This document shows, in pieces, positions 27,706 through 39,044 of a DNA stretch of 64,000 nt (the stretch's first letter is position 1; every line of letters starts with the position of its first letter). The translations under genes and the position numbers were made by a program. The notes under the pieces are model-generated. The model saw only the letters and a list, made by a program, of their open reading frames with translations. It ran no database searches and was not told where the DNA came from. The DNA is taken from positions 2,511,001-2,575,000 of the forward strand of contig NZ_CP045202.1 of NCBI RefSeq assembly GCF_016864195.1, in the 5' to 3' direction. Source of the DNA: Dechloromonas sp. TW-R-39-2. Lineage in GTDB: Bacteria; Pseudomonadota; Gammaproteobacteria; Burkholderiales; Rhodocyclaceae.

Positions 27706-29685
27706 TTAAGCCGCAAAATGGCAGTTGACCGTGTGAGTCGCTGAAATCACGCGACTTTCAGGGTACTGCTGGCGACACAGATCGGTCGCCTGCTGGCAAC
27801 GTGGATGGAAGTGGCAACCGGAGGGCGGATTGGCCGGCGACGGCGTTTCTCCCGGCAGGCGGATGATTGCCGACTGCGCATCCAGCCGCGGCGCCGGGAC
27901 CGCCGAAAGCAAGGCCTGCGTATAGGGATGACGCGGCGCCCGCAACACCTCCTCGGCCCGCCCCCGCTCGACAATCCGGCCAAGGTACATCACGGCCACA
28001 TCGTGGGCCAGGTATTCGACGACGGCAAAATTGTGCGTGATAAAAAGGAAAGCCACACCCAGCTCGGCCTGCAATGTTTTCAGCAGATTGAGGATTTGTG
28101 CCTGAACGGACACATCCAGCGCCGACGTAGGCTCATCGCAAATAAGCAGCGCCGGCTGAACGGCCAGCGCCCGGGCTATGGCAATGCGCTGACGCTGGCC
28201 ACCTGAGAATTCGTGCGGGTAGCGCCCGGCTGCATCGTCAGGCAAGCCAACCTGGCGGAGCAAGGCGGCAACCGCCCTCGCCTGCTCGATTGCCTCTCCG
28301 GCCAGGCCAAGGGCTGCCATCCCTTCGGCAATGATCTCTCCAACACGCAAACGCGGATTGAGCGAAGCAAAGGGATCCTGAAACACCATCTGCATCTGGC
28401 GGCGAGCGCTGCGCAACGGTCCGCTCGGCATGCCGACCAGTTCGCTGCCGCCGAGACGAACGCTGCCCGCCGTCGGCCTGATCAATTGCAGCAGCGCTTT
28501 GCCGACCGTGGTCTTGCCGCAACCGGACTCACCGACCAGCGCCAGGGTACGCCCGGCAGAAATGGCCAGTGAAACACCGTCGACCGCACGAACATGCCCG
28601 ACGGTGCGCTGCAGCAGACCGCGGCGGATCGGAAAATGGACTTTCAGTGCGTCGACCGCAAGAAACGGGGTTTCAGTGTTTCCGGCAGGATCATCCGGCG
28701 GACCGGACAAATTCGTTTCAGACGACAGCACATCGCCCGACCAGTGGCAACGTAATTGATGTGTTAGCGCAACGCTGCGCCAGATCGGCGAGTCTTCGCG
28801 ACAAAGCGGCATGCAATGCGTACACCGCTCGGCAAAACGACAACCGCCCGGCATCGCGTCGAGCGCAGGCACTTGTCCGGGAATCGTTTTCAGCCGCGAA
28901 CCACGCCGGGCAATATCCGGCAATGCGGCAAACAAGGCCTGCGTGTAAGGATGCTGCGGGCTGCTGAAAAACGCCTCGCGACTGGCCACTTCGACCAACT
29001 CGCCGGCGTACATCACACCGATGCGATGCGCCATCCGGGCAACCACCCCGAGATCATGCGTGATCAACAAGATGCCCATGCCGCGCTCGACCTGCAAGCG
29101 GGCCAGCAGATCGAGAATCTGCGCCTGCACGGTGACATCAAGTGCGGTTGTCGGTTCGTCGGCGATCAACAGATCCGGCTCGCCGGCCAGTGCAATGGCG
29201 ATCATCACCCGCTGCTTCATGCCGCCGGAAAGCTGGAACGGATATTCATCCAGGCGCCGCTCAGGGTCCGCAATACCCACCTGGCGGAGCAATGCCAGCA
29301 TCCGTTCGTGCGCTGCCGGGCCACGCAAACCAAGGTGACGCGACAGCACCTCGCCAATTTGCGCACCAACCGTCATCACCGGGTTCAGGCTGGTCGCCGG
29401 TTCCTGGAAAATCATCGCCATGCGTGCGCCGCGCACGGTTCGCATCTCCGCTTCAGGCAAGGCGAGCAATGCTTCGTCATGCAGCGAAACGCTGCCACCC
29501 AGCATGCGTCCGGCCGGCGGCAGCAGGCGCATGATGGCTTGTGCCGTGGCTGACTTGCCACAGCCCGACTCACCGAGCAAGGCAAACGTCTCGCCGCGCG
29601 AAATGGTCAGAGAAATACCGTCGACCGCAAGCAGCATCCGGCGACCGGCCGTAAACCCCAGGCGAAGCTGATCGACCTTCAACAT
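27706..29685 (-). CDS. Peptide-type ABC transporter ATPase with two fused nucleotide-binding domains
   Basis: A DppD-DppF fusion like YejF or GsiA: two full ATPase domains, each with Walker A (GESGCGKSATAQ near residue 36; GESGCGKTTVGK near 384), a signature (LSGGMKQR and FSGGQRQR) and Walker B (LLIADEPTTALD and LLICDEPTSALD), each followed by the oligopeptide-transporter C-terminal region with CxxH/C-type clusters (CRFAERC; CHFHPRC). It starts directly after the permease stop (TAAATG). Powers import of peptides, nickel or similar solutes; no periplasmic binding protein is in the window. Confidence 0.9.
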   Translation of the reverse strand: MLKVDQLRLGFTAGRRMLLAVDGISLTISRGETFALLGESGCGKSATAQAIMRLLPPAGRMLGGSVSLHDEALLALPEAEMRTVRGARMAMIFQEPATSLNPVMTVGAQIGEVLSRHLGLRGPAAHERMLALLRQVGIADPERRLDEYPFQLSGGMKQRVMIAIALAGEPDLLIADEPTTALDVTVQAQILDLLARLQVERGMGILLITHDLGVVARMAHRIGVMYAGELVEVASREAFFSSPQHPYTQALFAALPDIARRGSRLKTIPGQVPALDAMPGGCRFAERCTHCMPLCREDSPIWRSVALTHQLRCHWSGDVLSSETNLSGPPDDPAGNTETPFLAVDALKVHFPIRRGLLQRTVGHVRAVDGVSLAISAGRTLALVGESGCGKTTVGKALLQLIRPTAGSVRLGGSELVGMPSGPLRSARRQMQMVFQDPFASLNPRLRVGEIIAEGMAALGLAGEAIEQARAVAALLRQVGLPDDAAGRYPHEFSGGQRQRIAIARALAVQPALLICDEPTSALDVSVQAQILNLLKTLQAELGVAFLFITHNFAVVEYLAHDVAVMYLGRIVERGRAEEVLRAPRHPYTQALLSAVPAPRLDAQSAIIRLPGETPSPANPPSGCHFHPRCQQATDLCRQQYPESRVISATHTVNCHFAA

Positions 29686-31104
29686 TTATCGAGCCCTCGG
29701 GTCAAAAGCATCGCGCACCGCATCGGCGAATAAATTGGCGGCCAGCACGAGCATGAACATCGTGCAAAACGCAGCGGCCAGCGACCACCAGACCACCGGC
29801 TCACGCCCCAGCTCCAGGCGCGCATTGTTGATCATCGTGCCGAAGCTGGTCATGCTCGGATCGACGCCGATGCCCACATAGGACAGTACCGCCTCGGCCA
29901 GCACCAGCCCGGAAAAATCCATGACCAGCGCAATGATGATGATGTGCATCAGATTGGGCAGGATGTGGCGCACGATAATCCGCCAGTTGGAGACGCCAAA
30001 AGCCTGCGCCGCCTGGATATATTCCAGTTCGCGCAATTTCAGGGTTTCACCGCGCAGCAGGCGGCACAAGCCGGTCCAGCTGGTCATGCCGAGAATGAAG
30101 CACAAGGCCAGCAAGCGCAGGTCGGCACGCTCGGCCGCGGTCGAAAACCATTGCGGATGGGTATCAATCACCACCTGCATCATCAGCACGGCCGCCGCGA
30201 TCAGCAGCACGCCGGGGATCGAGTTGAGCACGGTATAGATGTACTGGATCAGATCATCGACCCAACCCCGGAAATAACCAGCCACAATGCCGAGCAGGAC
30301 GGCCATCGGCAAGGTCACCAACGTTGTCAGCAGCCCGATGACCAGGCCGGTACGGACACTTTTCAGGATCTGGTAGAGCACATCCTGCCCGACCTTGTCG
30401 GTTCCGAACACGTGATACTGGCTGGAAAGCCAGAACAGCGGAACCGTCGCCAACAGAATCAGGGCCAGCGTGGCGAGCACGGCCGACCAGGCGAAACCGG
30501 CATCGTCAGTGATTTTGAGCACTTTGCCGCGGTCGACCGCAACATCACCGGCAAACATCTCGCGGCGACGCTGAAAAAAGCCGACCACCGCAAATACGCC
30601 CAGCCAGCCAAGCAGCGCCAGGATCGCCGCACGGAAACCTGTGATCCCGACGTCGGCCAGCAGATCATCCTCACGCTCGCCCAGGTGCTGGCCACCGTAT
30701 TTGAGACGGGGATAATCGCGCACCGTCTCCTGGCCCGGCAAATCGATGTTTTCCTTGGCATAAAGCCGGGTCGCGAAAGGGGCCGAGTAGGTTTTTTCAT
30801 TGCGTGAGCGCAGCGGCGTGACCAGCGCATCAAGCACCGACAGCACTTCAACCGCGTATGTTGCCTTCTGCCCGGCCCGGCTCTCATTCTTGAGACGGTA
30901 ATGGACCGAATCGAGCAGACCGATGGCGATAAAAACCATCAGCACGGTTGCCGAGGCCATGCCCGCACGGTTCGCTCCAACGCGTTGCCAGGCGGCGCGC
31001 ATCGGCGGGTTGCCGGCAATCAGCCAGCCCGCGCCCAGCGCTGCCGCAACCAACAGCCAGATCAGCAGATCGGACCACAGCAGGACAAACTGGAAGCCCA
31101 TCAT
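29686..31104 (-). CDS. ABC transporter permease, DppC family
   Basis: Inner membrane permease with the EAA-like loop (EYIQAAQAFGVSNWRIIVRHILPN near residue 365) and six or more transmembrane segments. At 472 aa it is long because of an N-terminal extension and a periplasmic insert (about residues 70-200), as seen in YejE-type proteins. Its start overlaps the upstream permease stop (ATGA), so the two are translationally coupled. Confidence 0.88.
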   Translation of the reverse strand: MMGFQFVLLWSDLLIWLLVAAALGAGWLIAGNPPMRAAWQRVGANRAGMASATVLMVFIAIGLLDSVHYRLKNESRAGQKATYAVEVLSVLDALVTPLRSRNEKTYSAPFATRLYAKENIDLPGQETVRDYPRLKYGGQHLGEREDDLLADVGITGFRAAILALLGWLGVFAVVGFFQRRREMFAGDVAVDRGKVLKITDDAGFAWSAVLATLALILLATVPLFWLSSQYHVFGTDKVGQDVLYQILKSVRTGLVIGLLTTLVTLPMAVLLGIVAGYFRGWVDDLIQYIYTVLNSIPGVLLIAAAVLMMQVVIDTHPQWFSTAAERADLRLLALCFILGMTSWTGLCRLLRGETLKLRELEYIQAAQAFGVSNWRIIVRHILPNLMHIIIIALVMDFSGLVLAEAVLSYVGIGVDPSMTSFGTMINNARLELGREPVVWWSLAAAFCTMFMLVLAANLFADAVRDAFDPRAR

Positions 31105-32078
31105 TCGAAGCGAATCCGCGGATCGACCACGGTGTATGAAATATCGGTCAGGATCAGCCCGACGATATAGAGCACCGAGCCGATGAACACCATCGAGCGG
31201 ACGACGGCAAAATCCTGCGCATTGATCGCGTCAATGGTGTAACTGCCCAGGCCGGGAATGCCGAAGAAGGATTCGGTCAGCAGCGAGCCCATGAAAAGCA
31301 GCGGAATGACGACAACGACGCCGGTCAGGATCGGAATCAGCGCATTGCGCAAAATATGGCGGAAAAACACCACGGTTTCAGGCAAACCCTTGGCACGTGC
31401 GGTGCGCACATAATCCTTGCCGACCTCTTCGAGAAAGATGGTGCGATACCAGCGGGCCGATGAACCGATACCTGAGACGACACCGATCAATACCGGCAGG
31501 ATCAGGAAACGCCAGGCTTCAAGCCCTTCGCCAAAACCCGAAATCGGCACCAGCCGCCAGAGTTTGCTGATCAGGTATTGACCACCGATGATGTAGAACA
31601 AGCCGGAAATCGACATCATTGCCACGCACAGCACAACGCCCCAGAAATCGAAGGCCGTGGCCCGGAAGAAGGCCAGCAACAACGCGAATGAAATGCTGAC
31701 CAGCAAGCCGAGAATGAATGTCGGCAGCGCGATGGCCAGCGACGGCCCCATCCGGCTGGCGATTTCGCGGGCAATGTCGCGACCGTCTTCCGCCCGGCCG
31801 AAATCACCGGCGAACATACGGGCTGATTTCTCGAAAAAAATGGTCTCCGTCACGGTCGACAAGCCGGCGGCGGCAGAATTGACCAGCAGCGGCTTGTCGT
31901 AGCCGCGTTCGGCTTTCCACTTCTGGATCGCTTCCGGCGTCACACGCTTGACGCCCAACTGCATGCGCGCCATATCATCCGGCGTATTGACGACGAAAAA
32001 CAGGGCGAAGGTGAGCAGATTCACCCCGATCAGAATCGGGATGGCGTAAAGCAGGCGGCGGATGATGTAGGCAAGCAC
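31101..32078 (-). CDS. ABC transporter permease, DppB family
   Basis: 325 aa, first permease gene of the transporter. The start MLAYIIRRLLYAIPILIGVNLLTFALFF is the usual first helix of DppB/YejB; the EAA loop reads YVRTARAKGLPETVVFFRHILRNALIP. Preceded 7 bp upstream by the stop of an unrelated gene of unknown function (32086-33645), with which it probably shares a transcript. The periplasmic insert contains a VKRVTPEAIQKWKAERGYDKP segment typical of YejB. Confidence 0.9.
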   Translation of the reverse strand: MLAYIIRRLLYAIPILIGVNLLTFALFFVVNTPDDMARMQLGVKRVTPEAIQKWKAERGYDKPLLVNSAAAGLSTVTETIFFEKSARMFAGDFGRAEDGRDIAREIASRMGPSLAIALPTFILGLLVSISFALLLAFFRATAFDFWGVVLCVAMMSISGLFYIIGGQYLISKLWRLVPISGFGEGLEAWRFLILPVLIGVVSGIGSSARWYRTIFLEEVGKDYVRTARAKGLPETVVFFRHILRNALIPILTGVVVVIPLLFMGSLLTESFFGIPGLGSYTIDAINAQDFAVVRSMVFIGSVLYIVGLILTDISYTVVDPRIRFE

Positions 32079-32085
32079 AGGCGGA

Positions 32086-33645
32086 TTATGCCAAGAGCCG
32101 GCGCAAGATGAACAAAATCAGGGCAAGGAATATCAGCCCCCAGGCCAGAACCGCATAGTCGGAACGCAACGGCGGCTCTTTCGGTGTCAGCGGATCGCGC
32201 AGCGCAGCAGGAAAGGGCCGGGGCGGCACCGGTATGATCTTGCGTCGGGCCGGATCGGCCGGTACCCGGGCGGTATATTCACGGCTCGACTGAACCGGCC
32301 AGTCGCCCCAGGCCCGGCTGGATGGCAACTGAGGAATACGCACCAGCAGCAGTTCATCGAGATCGTCCGCCAGACGCTGCTCAAAAGCACTCGGCGCACG
32401 CCCCTCTGGCAGCCCTTCCTGGCGTTGCGCCAGGCGCAGCAAGTCAGCCGCAATTTCCTCGAAGGCCGCCGCCGGATACAGCCGCGTCCGGTCTTCCGTC
32501 AAATAATCGAAAACTGCCTTGCCACGCGTCAGCGACCTTTCCCGGAAGGCAACCAGCGGCAAGCCGAAGAAGGCTTTAAGCCAGCTTTCGGCACCACGCC
32601 GGGGAATATTCCACCCCAGCGTTCGTAAAACGCTGATACTGGTCCCGGCACAGTTCGCCCGGGCGTGCTGATAGGCAAACTGATGCCGGTAGAACTGATT
32701 GAAAACACGCCCGAGCGCCGCATCAAGGTGCTGCACCAGGCGAACATCGCGCAAACCGGCAAGCAGCATGCATGAAGGGCGATACCAGGCCTGCCCGCTG
32801 TTCAAATCCGCCAGATAGACATCGAGCGTGACCGGGGCAGCAATGATCCCTTTTTCACTCACTGAATCCAGCGTGTAGAAGTTGTAGACCAGCCATTCAT
32901 CGATGTGCCCATCGGAGCCGACACGCCCGGTGATCAGCGCAAAATGTCCGCCATGCGCTTCATCGTCATCCCCCTGGGCCCCATTGAGCATGAATCCAAT
33001 GACCGGCTGCCCCGGCTGCAAACCCACACTAGCTTGACGACGCCAGATCGAAGCGACGGAAAACGGGCTGCGCGCCCCACCCTGCGGCAAGGCCCGAACC
33101 CAGTCACGAAAGGCCACGGGCCGAGCCGCCATCGAGCACGCCTCAGGCCTGGCCGGCAGTGAAAAGTCTTCCGGCCAGAAACTGTGCGCGACAAAAGCAC
33201 CCGAACGGTGATTTCCGCGCATTTTGATCGGTCGACCGTGGAAAAAGGCCGCACTGGAGGCATCGAACCAGGACTGGTTGAGCGGCAGACGCTCGGTCAG
33301 GGTCAGCGGCATCGTGCCTTGCGGTGAGACAAAAGAAAGCCCAGCGGCGTCGAGTTTCGCCCCCCGGATTTCGTCCGGGGCCCCCAGCCAGACCAGCGGC
33401 GGATAGACAGGCCCGGCCTCGGGCAAGGTGCGCAGAACCCAACTGGCCAGATCGTCCCAGACCGACAAGGAGCGTTCAAAACCGGGAAGAGGCAGGCCGG
33501 CTTTCGGCAAGGCCAGCGTCTGGCCGCGAAAGAACCACTTTGCCTGCGGCAGGATGGAATCTTCATTGCCGGCATCGCCAGTCACGATAAATTGATCGGC
33601 GGGAAACAATCCGTAAGCTGGCATCCGTGCATCCTGCCTGATCAC
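32086..33645 (-). CDS. Uncharacterised protein, possible permuted NlpC/P60-like cysteine hydrolase, C-terminal anchor
   Basis: 519 aa, not recognised as a named family. Two features stand out: HGGHFALITG at about residue 233 and ANCAGTSISVLRTLGW at about 336. A histidine before an Asn-Cys motif is the order of circularly permuted papain-fold enzymes (LRAT/YaeF-like). A single transmembrane helix (about 497-516) ends the protein, followed by a short RRLLA tail, so the bulk could be anchored. It lies 7 bp upstream of a peptide ABC transporter operon, which would suit a peptide- or peptidoglycan-acting enzyme. Function is inference. Confidence 0.6.
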   Translation of the reverse strand: MIRQDARMPAYGLFPADQFIVTGDAGNEDSILPQAKWFFRGQTLALPKAGLPLPGFERSLSVWDDLASWVLRTLPEAGPVYPPLVWLGAPDEIRGAKLDAAGLSFVSPQGTMPLTLTERLPLNQSWFDASSAAFFHGRPIKMRGNHRSGAFVAHSFWPEDFSLPARPEACSMAARPVAFRDWVRALPQGGARSPFSVASIWRRQASVGLQPGQPVIGFMLNGAQGDDDEAHGGHFALITGRVGSDGHIDEWLVYNFYTLDSVSEKGIIAAPVTLDVYLADLNSGQAWYRPSCMLLAGLRDVRLVQHLDAALGRVFNQFYRHQFAYQHARANCAGTSISVLRTLGWNIPRRGAESWLKAFFGLPLVAFRERSLTRGKAVFDYLTEDRTRLYPAAAFEEIAADLLRLAQRQEGLPEGRAPSAFEQRLADDLDELLLVRIPQLPSSRAWGDWPVQSSREYTARVPADPARRKIIPVPPRPFPAALRDPLTPKEPPLRSDYAVLAWGLIFLALILFILRRLLA

Positions 33646-33705
33646 AGCACTCCGAAAGCCTCGAATAGCACCAGCGTGCAGGAGTGGGTTACAATGGCCG
33701 CAGAA

Positions 33706-33731
33706 ACAAAAAAGCCCGTTTAATCACGGGC
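33706..33731 (-). terminator. Terminator of tRNA-Ser
   Basis: GCCCGT/ACGGGC stem with a 6-nt loop, followed on the minus strand by TTTTTTG, just after the tRNA 3' end. Confidence 0.8.
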
Positions 33732-33746
33732 TTATCTGTCACACTG

Positions 33747-33834
<88 letters not shown>

Positions 33835-33861
33835 GCAGCGGCCGGCATAATAACACAATCG

Positions 33862-35286
33862 ATGCAGATTACAAGAAGATACCTCCTGTTGAGCCTGATC
33901 ATTTTTGTCGCCGGCTGCGGGGACTGGCTGAGAACGCCTCTCCCCTTCCCGACGCCGGCCCAGCACGACCTGGTTGTCCTGACCAGCGTTGGTCCGTTGA
34001 CCTACAACAGCGACGAAGAAGGCAGTGCCAGCGGCCTGGAGCACGATCTGGTCGAGGCTTTTGCCCTGGAACTCGGCGTTGGGGTCAAATACATTGTGGT
34101 GCCACCCAGCCAGATCGCGCCGCAACTCGCCGCCGGCAAAGCGCACCTGGCTGCCGCCTGGCTCTCGCCGACGACTGACCCGCGCATCAAAAGCACGCCG
34201 CCGCTGGGCACGACACACGATCTGCTGGTCCAGCACGAGGCGTCGCTACCGCTTTCCGAGAAAGCTGAACTGGCCGGCAAGACCGTTCATGTCATGGCCG
34301 GCTCGCGACAAGCCGCAACAATGCAAAAACTTGCCCGCGAGATCAGCGACCTGAAAGTTGTCGAAGAGCAATCGGACGACATCATCACCATGCTCGAAGC
34401 GGTCGGCAATCGCCAGATCGAACTGGCCGTGATTGATTCCGACATGGAAGACATTGCCAACCAGTTCGTTCCCTCGATGCGCGCCACGCTGACTCTGAGC
34501 GACGAACAACCGATTGTCTGGCTCCTCGGCGAAGCCCCGAACAGCGAGCTTCAAGCCCGGACCGGCGAGTTCATCGAACGCGTCCAGCGCGATGGCACCA
34601 TGGCCCGACTGGAAGACCGCTACTTCGGTCATGCCCGTCGCCTCGACCAGGCCGACATCGTCAAATTTCTCGGCCAGATCGAAACGACCCTGCCCAAGCT
34701 ACGCAAGATTTTCCAGGGAGCGCAGAGTCTTTCCGGCCTTGACTGGCGGCTGATTGCTGCTGTGGCCTACCAGGAATCGCACTGGGACAGCAACGCAACC
34801 AGCCCGACCGGCGTACGCGGCATCATGATGCTGACCGAAGAAACGGCCGACCGGTTGAATGTCAGCAACCGGCTTGATCCCAAGGAAAGCATTCCGGCCG
34901 GCGCCAAATACATCAACATCCTGAAAGACAATTTACCGCCGGAAGCCCTTGAGCCAGACCGCACCTGGCTGGCGCTGGCGGCCTACAACATCGGGCCCGG
35001 CCATTTCAATGCAGCCCGGACCATTGCCAAGCAGATCGGTGCCGACCCTCTGGCCTGGTATGAGATGAAGCGGGTGCTCCCCCTGCTGGCCAAGCCGAAA
35101 TACTACGAGCGGCTGAAATCAGGCCGGGCGCGGGGTGGCGAGGCGGTCATCCTGGTCGAAAACATTCGCAGCTATTACGACATTCTCGTTCGCCACGAAG
35201 CGCCTTACCAGTCGGCAACCGCCCGCATGGACAAACTGATCGGCATGCAGGAAAGCGGACCGGGCCTCAAGCTGAAACGTCAGTAA
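33862..35286 (+). CDS. mltF: Membrane-bound lytic murein transglycosylase F
   Basis: Lipoprotein that trims peptidoglycan. The signal peptide has the lipobox FVAGCG with the lipidated cysteine at residue 19. The N-terminal domain (about 35-260) is an amino-acid-binding-protein fold (SBP_bac_3), the C-terminal an SLT domain with the catalytic glutamate in AYQESHWDSNATSPTGVRGIM near 303 and LAAYNIGPGHFNAAR near 372. 474 aa is normal for MltF. Convergent with serS over a shared hairpin. Confidence 0.93.
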   Translation: MQITRRYLLLSLIIFVAGCGDWLRTPLPFPTPAQHDLVVLTSVGPLTYNSDEEGSASGLEHDLVEAFALELGVGVKYIVVPPSQIAPQLAAGKAHLAAAWLSPTTDPRIKSTPPLGTTHDLLVQHEASLPLSEKAELAGKTVHVMAGSRQAATMQKLAREISDLKVVEEQSDDIITMLEAVGNRQIELAVIDSDMEDIANQFVPSMRATLTLSDEQPIVWLLGEAPNSELQARTGEFIERVQRDGTMARLEDRYFGHARRLDQADIVKFLGQIETTLPKLRKIFQGAQSLSGLDWRLIAAVAYQESHWDSNATSPTGVRGIMMLTEETADRLNVSNRLDPKESIPAGAKYINILKDNLPPEALEPDRTWLALAAYNIGPGHFNAARTIAKQIGADPLAWYEMKRVLPLLAKPKYYERLKSGRARGGEAVILVENIRSYYDILVRHEAPYQSATARMDKLIGMQESGPGLKLKRQ

Positions 35287-35300
35287 GGGACAATCACAAC

Positions 35301-35324
35301 AGGGGCGAACCGGCCTTCGCCCCT
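35301..35324. terminator. Bidirectional hairpin between mltF and serS
   Basis: AGGGGCGAA/TTCGCCCCT, a perfect 9-bp stem with a 6-nt loop, in the 45-bp gap between two convergent genes. No long T tract in either direction. Confidence 0.6.
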
Positions 35325-35331
35325 CTCAAAC

Positions 35332-36696
<1,365 letters not shown>

Positions 36697-36801
36697 TTAT
36701 ACGCGATGCCCGCCAGCCACCGAAGCCTGCCACCGAGACGGAAAGGGACAAGGAGGCAGGCTGGGCGATATCATGCCGGGCTACGCCTTCAATTTGCTGC
36801 C

Positions 36802-37683
36802 ATGCCAAAGATTCGACGCCTCGCCCTCCTCACCCTTGCCGCAGCGCTGAGCCTGACCGAAAGCCTTGCGGCACCGGCCGCCGGCACAACCAAGGAATGG
36901 TGTGCGGCTATCGGCGGGCGGCTGGGCAGCGTCCCGCCGGCACTGTGCCAGAAACTGCAACTCAGCCCGGCACCGGTTGTTTCCGCCAACCGCCACGCAC
37001 TAATGTTTCGCGATGTGCCGCCCGCACCGCGCAAGCTGGCACAGGCCGGCAGCAAAACCGGCCGCCCGCTGCGCATTTTGCTGGTCGGCGGTATTCATGG
37101 CGATGAACTGACCTCGGCCTCGATTGCCTTCCGCTGGATGCAATGGCTGGACGAAAGCGAACCGGCCCAGTATCACTGGCGCGTCATTCCCGTCGCCAAC
37201 CCGGACGGCCTGCTGAGCAGCCCGCCGCAGCGCACCAACGGACACGGCGTGGACCTCAACCGTAATTTCCCGACCCCGGACTGGGTGAAGGACGCGCACG
37301 CGTACTGGGACAAGAAAACCCGGCGCGACCCGCGCCGCTTCCCCGGCAAGGAAGCCAATTCCGAACCGGAAACCCGCTGGATGAACAGCCAGATCGAGAG
37401 CTTCAAGCCCGACCTGATCGTCAGCATCCACGCGCCCTTCGGCATTCTCGATTACGACGGCCCGGCGCGCCAGCCGCGCCGCTTCGGCAATCTCAACCTC
37501 AACCGCCTGGGCATTTACCCCGGCTCGCTGGGCAATTACGGTGGCGTGCATAAAAACATGCCGGTCATCACCATCGAACTGCCCAACGCTACCAGCATGC
37601 CGCCGTTGCGCGAGCAGCGCGAAATCTGGGAAGACATGCTGACCTGGATACGACGCAACCTGGCCAGCAAACAGCTTTCCTGA
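36802..37683 (+). CDS. Exported M14-family zinc carboxypeptidase, MpaA-like
   Basis: Signal peptide about 1-23 (LALLTLAAALSLTESLAAPA). Zinc ligands: H and E in VGGIHGDELTS, later H in VSIHAPFGILDYDG, and a catalytic Glu in VITIELPNATS. The layout and length (293 aa) resemble the murein peptide amidase MpaA and related gamma-D-glutamyl-diaminopimelate peptidases, which cut peptidoglycan stem peptides; unlike MpaA this one looks exported. Start at 36802; the reading frame is open upstream. Confidence 0.85.
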   Translation: MPKIRRLALLTLAAALSLTESLAAPAAGTTKEWCAAIGGRLGSVPPALCQKLQLSPAPVVSANRHALMFRDVPPAPRKLAQAGSKTGRPLRILLVGGIHGDELTSASIAFRWMQWLDESEPAQYHWRVIPVANPDGLLSSPPQRTNGHGVDLNRNFPTPDWVKDAHAYWDKKTRRDPRRFPGKEANSEPETRWMNSQIESFKPDLIVSIHAPFGILDYDGPARQPRRFGNLNLNRLGIYPGSLGNYGGVHKNMPVITIELPNATSMPPLREQREIWEDMLTWIRRNLASKQLS

Positions 37684-37718
37684 AACAAATCGCCGGGCGG
37701 CGCAGTTTTCAGGCGGCG

Positions 37719-39038
37719 CTATTTTTTCCCGGCTTTGCGATCCAGATCGCGCAGATGCGCCAGCTTCTCGCCGATCTTGCCTTCCAGGCCACGCGGCGTC
37801 GGTTCGTACCAGCCGGGTTCCGGCATGCCTTCCGGCAGATAGCTTTCTCCGGCAGCGTAAGCCTCCGGTTCGTCGTGGGCGTAGCGATAGGCGTGGCCGT
37901 AGCCGAGCTCCTTCATCAGCTTGGTCGGCGCATTGCGCAAATGCACCGGCACCGGCCGCGAACCATCCTTACCGACAAAGGCCCGCGCGGCGTTGTAGGC
38001 GTTGTAGCCAGCATTCGACTTGGCCGCCACGGCGAGGTAAATCACCGCCTGCCCCAGCGCCAGTTCGCCCTCCGGCGAACCGAGACGCTCATAGGTTGCC
38101 GCCGCATCGTTGGCGATCTGCATCGCCCGCGGGTCGGCCAGCCCGATATCTTCCCAGGCCATGCGCACGATGCGCCGGGCAAGATAACGCGGGTCGGCCC
38201 CGCCATCGAGCATACGGGTCAGCCAGTACAGCGCACCGTCCGGGCTGGAACCGCGCACTGACTTGTGCAGGGCGGAAATCTGGTCATAGAAAGCGTCGCC
38301 GCCCTTATCGAAACGGCGCAGGTTTTGCGCCATGGTTTCTTCGATAAATTGGCCGTCGACCGCAGCAAGGCCGGCGGTACGCGCCGCCGTGCGTACTTGC
38401 TCAAGCAGGTTGAGCAAACGCCGGGCATCGCCATCGGCCAGCCCGACCATGCGTTCGCGTGCTTCGCCATCGAAGCTCAGATCGGCCAGAGCCTTGGTGC
38501 AAGCGCGGTCGAACAGCAAGCCCATCTCGGCTTCACTCAAGGATTTCAGCACATAGACCGAAGCCCGTGACAGCAAAGCGGAATTGACTTCAAACGAGGG
38601 GTTTTCCGTCGTTGCGCCAATAAAAGTCAGCAAACCGGATTCAACAAAGGGCAAAAAGCCATCCTGCTGCGCCTTGTTGAAGCGGTGAATTTCATCGACA
38701 AACAGAATGGTCCGCTTGCCCTGCCCGCGCCATATTTCAGCCTGTGCAACCGCCTCGCGCACTTCCTTGATGCCGGAAAAAACCGCCGAAAGCGCAATGA
38801 ATTCGCACTGGAACTGCGTTGCCATCATCCGCGCCAGCGTCGTCTTGCCCACCCCCGGCGGCCCCCAGAGAATCATCGAATGCGGCAAACCCGACTCAAA
38901 CGCCAGACGCAAGGGCTTGCCCGGCCCGAGCAAGTGCTGCTGGCCGATCACATCATCCGGTGTTTGCGGCCGAAGCTGCTCGGCGAGCGGCTGGTTGAGC
39001 GTTGGATCGACGGCGGGGGAAAAAAGGTCTTCAGACAT
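37719..39038 (-). CDS. rarA: Replication-associated recombination protein A (AAA+ ATPase)
   Basis: Acts at stalled replication forks; related to the clamp-loader Werner-helicase-interacting family. Walker [13 protein letters not shown] near residue 60, Walker [17 protein letters not shown] near 112, sensor [18 protein letters not shown]. The C-terminal tetramerisation region has [22 protein letters not shown]. 439 aa. Its start lies 6 bp from the integrase gene stop, so the integron sits immediately upstream of rarA on the same strand. Confidence 0.95.
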   Translation of the reverse strand: MSEDLFSPAVDPTLNQPLAEQLRPQTPDDVIGQQHLLGPGKPLRLAFESGLPHSMILWGPPGVGKTTLARMMATQFQCEFIALSAVFSGIKEVREAVAQAEIWRGQGKRTILFVDEIHRFNKAQQDGFLPFVESGLLTFIGATTENPSFEVNSALLSRASVYVLKSLSEAEMGLLFDRACTKALADLSFDGEARERMVGLADGDARRLLNLLEQVRTAARTAGLAAVDGQFIEETMAQNLRRFDKGGDAFYDQISALHKSVRGSSPDGALYWLTRMLDGGADPRYLARRIVRMAWEDIGLADPRAMQIANDAAATYERLGSPEGELALGQAVIYLAVAAKSNAGYNAYNAARAFVGKDGSRPVPVHLRNAPTKLMKELGYGHAYRYAHDEPEAYAAGESYLPEGMPEPGWYEPTPRGLEGKIGEKLAHLRDLDRKAGKK

Positions 39039-39044
39039 TGTTCT

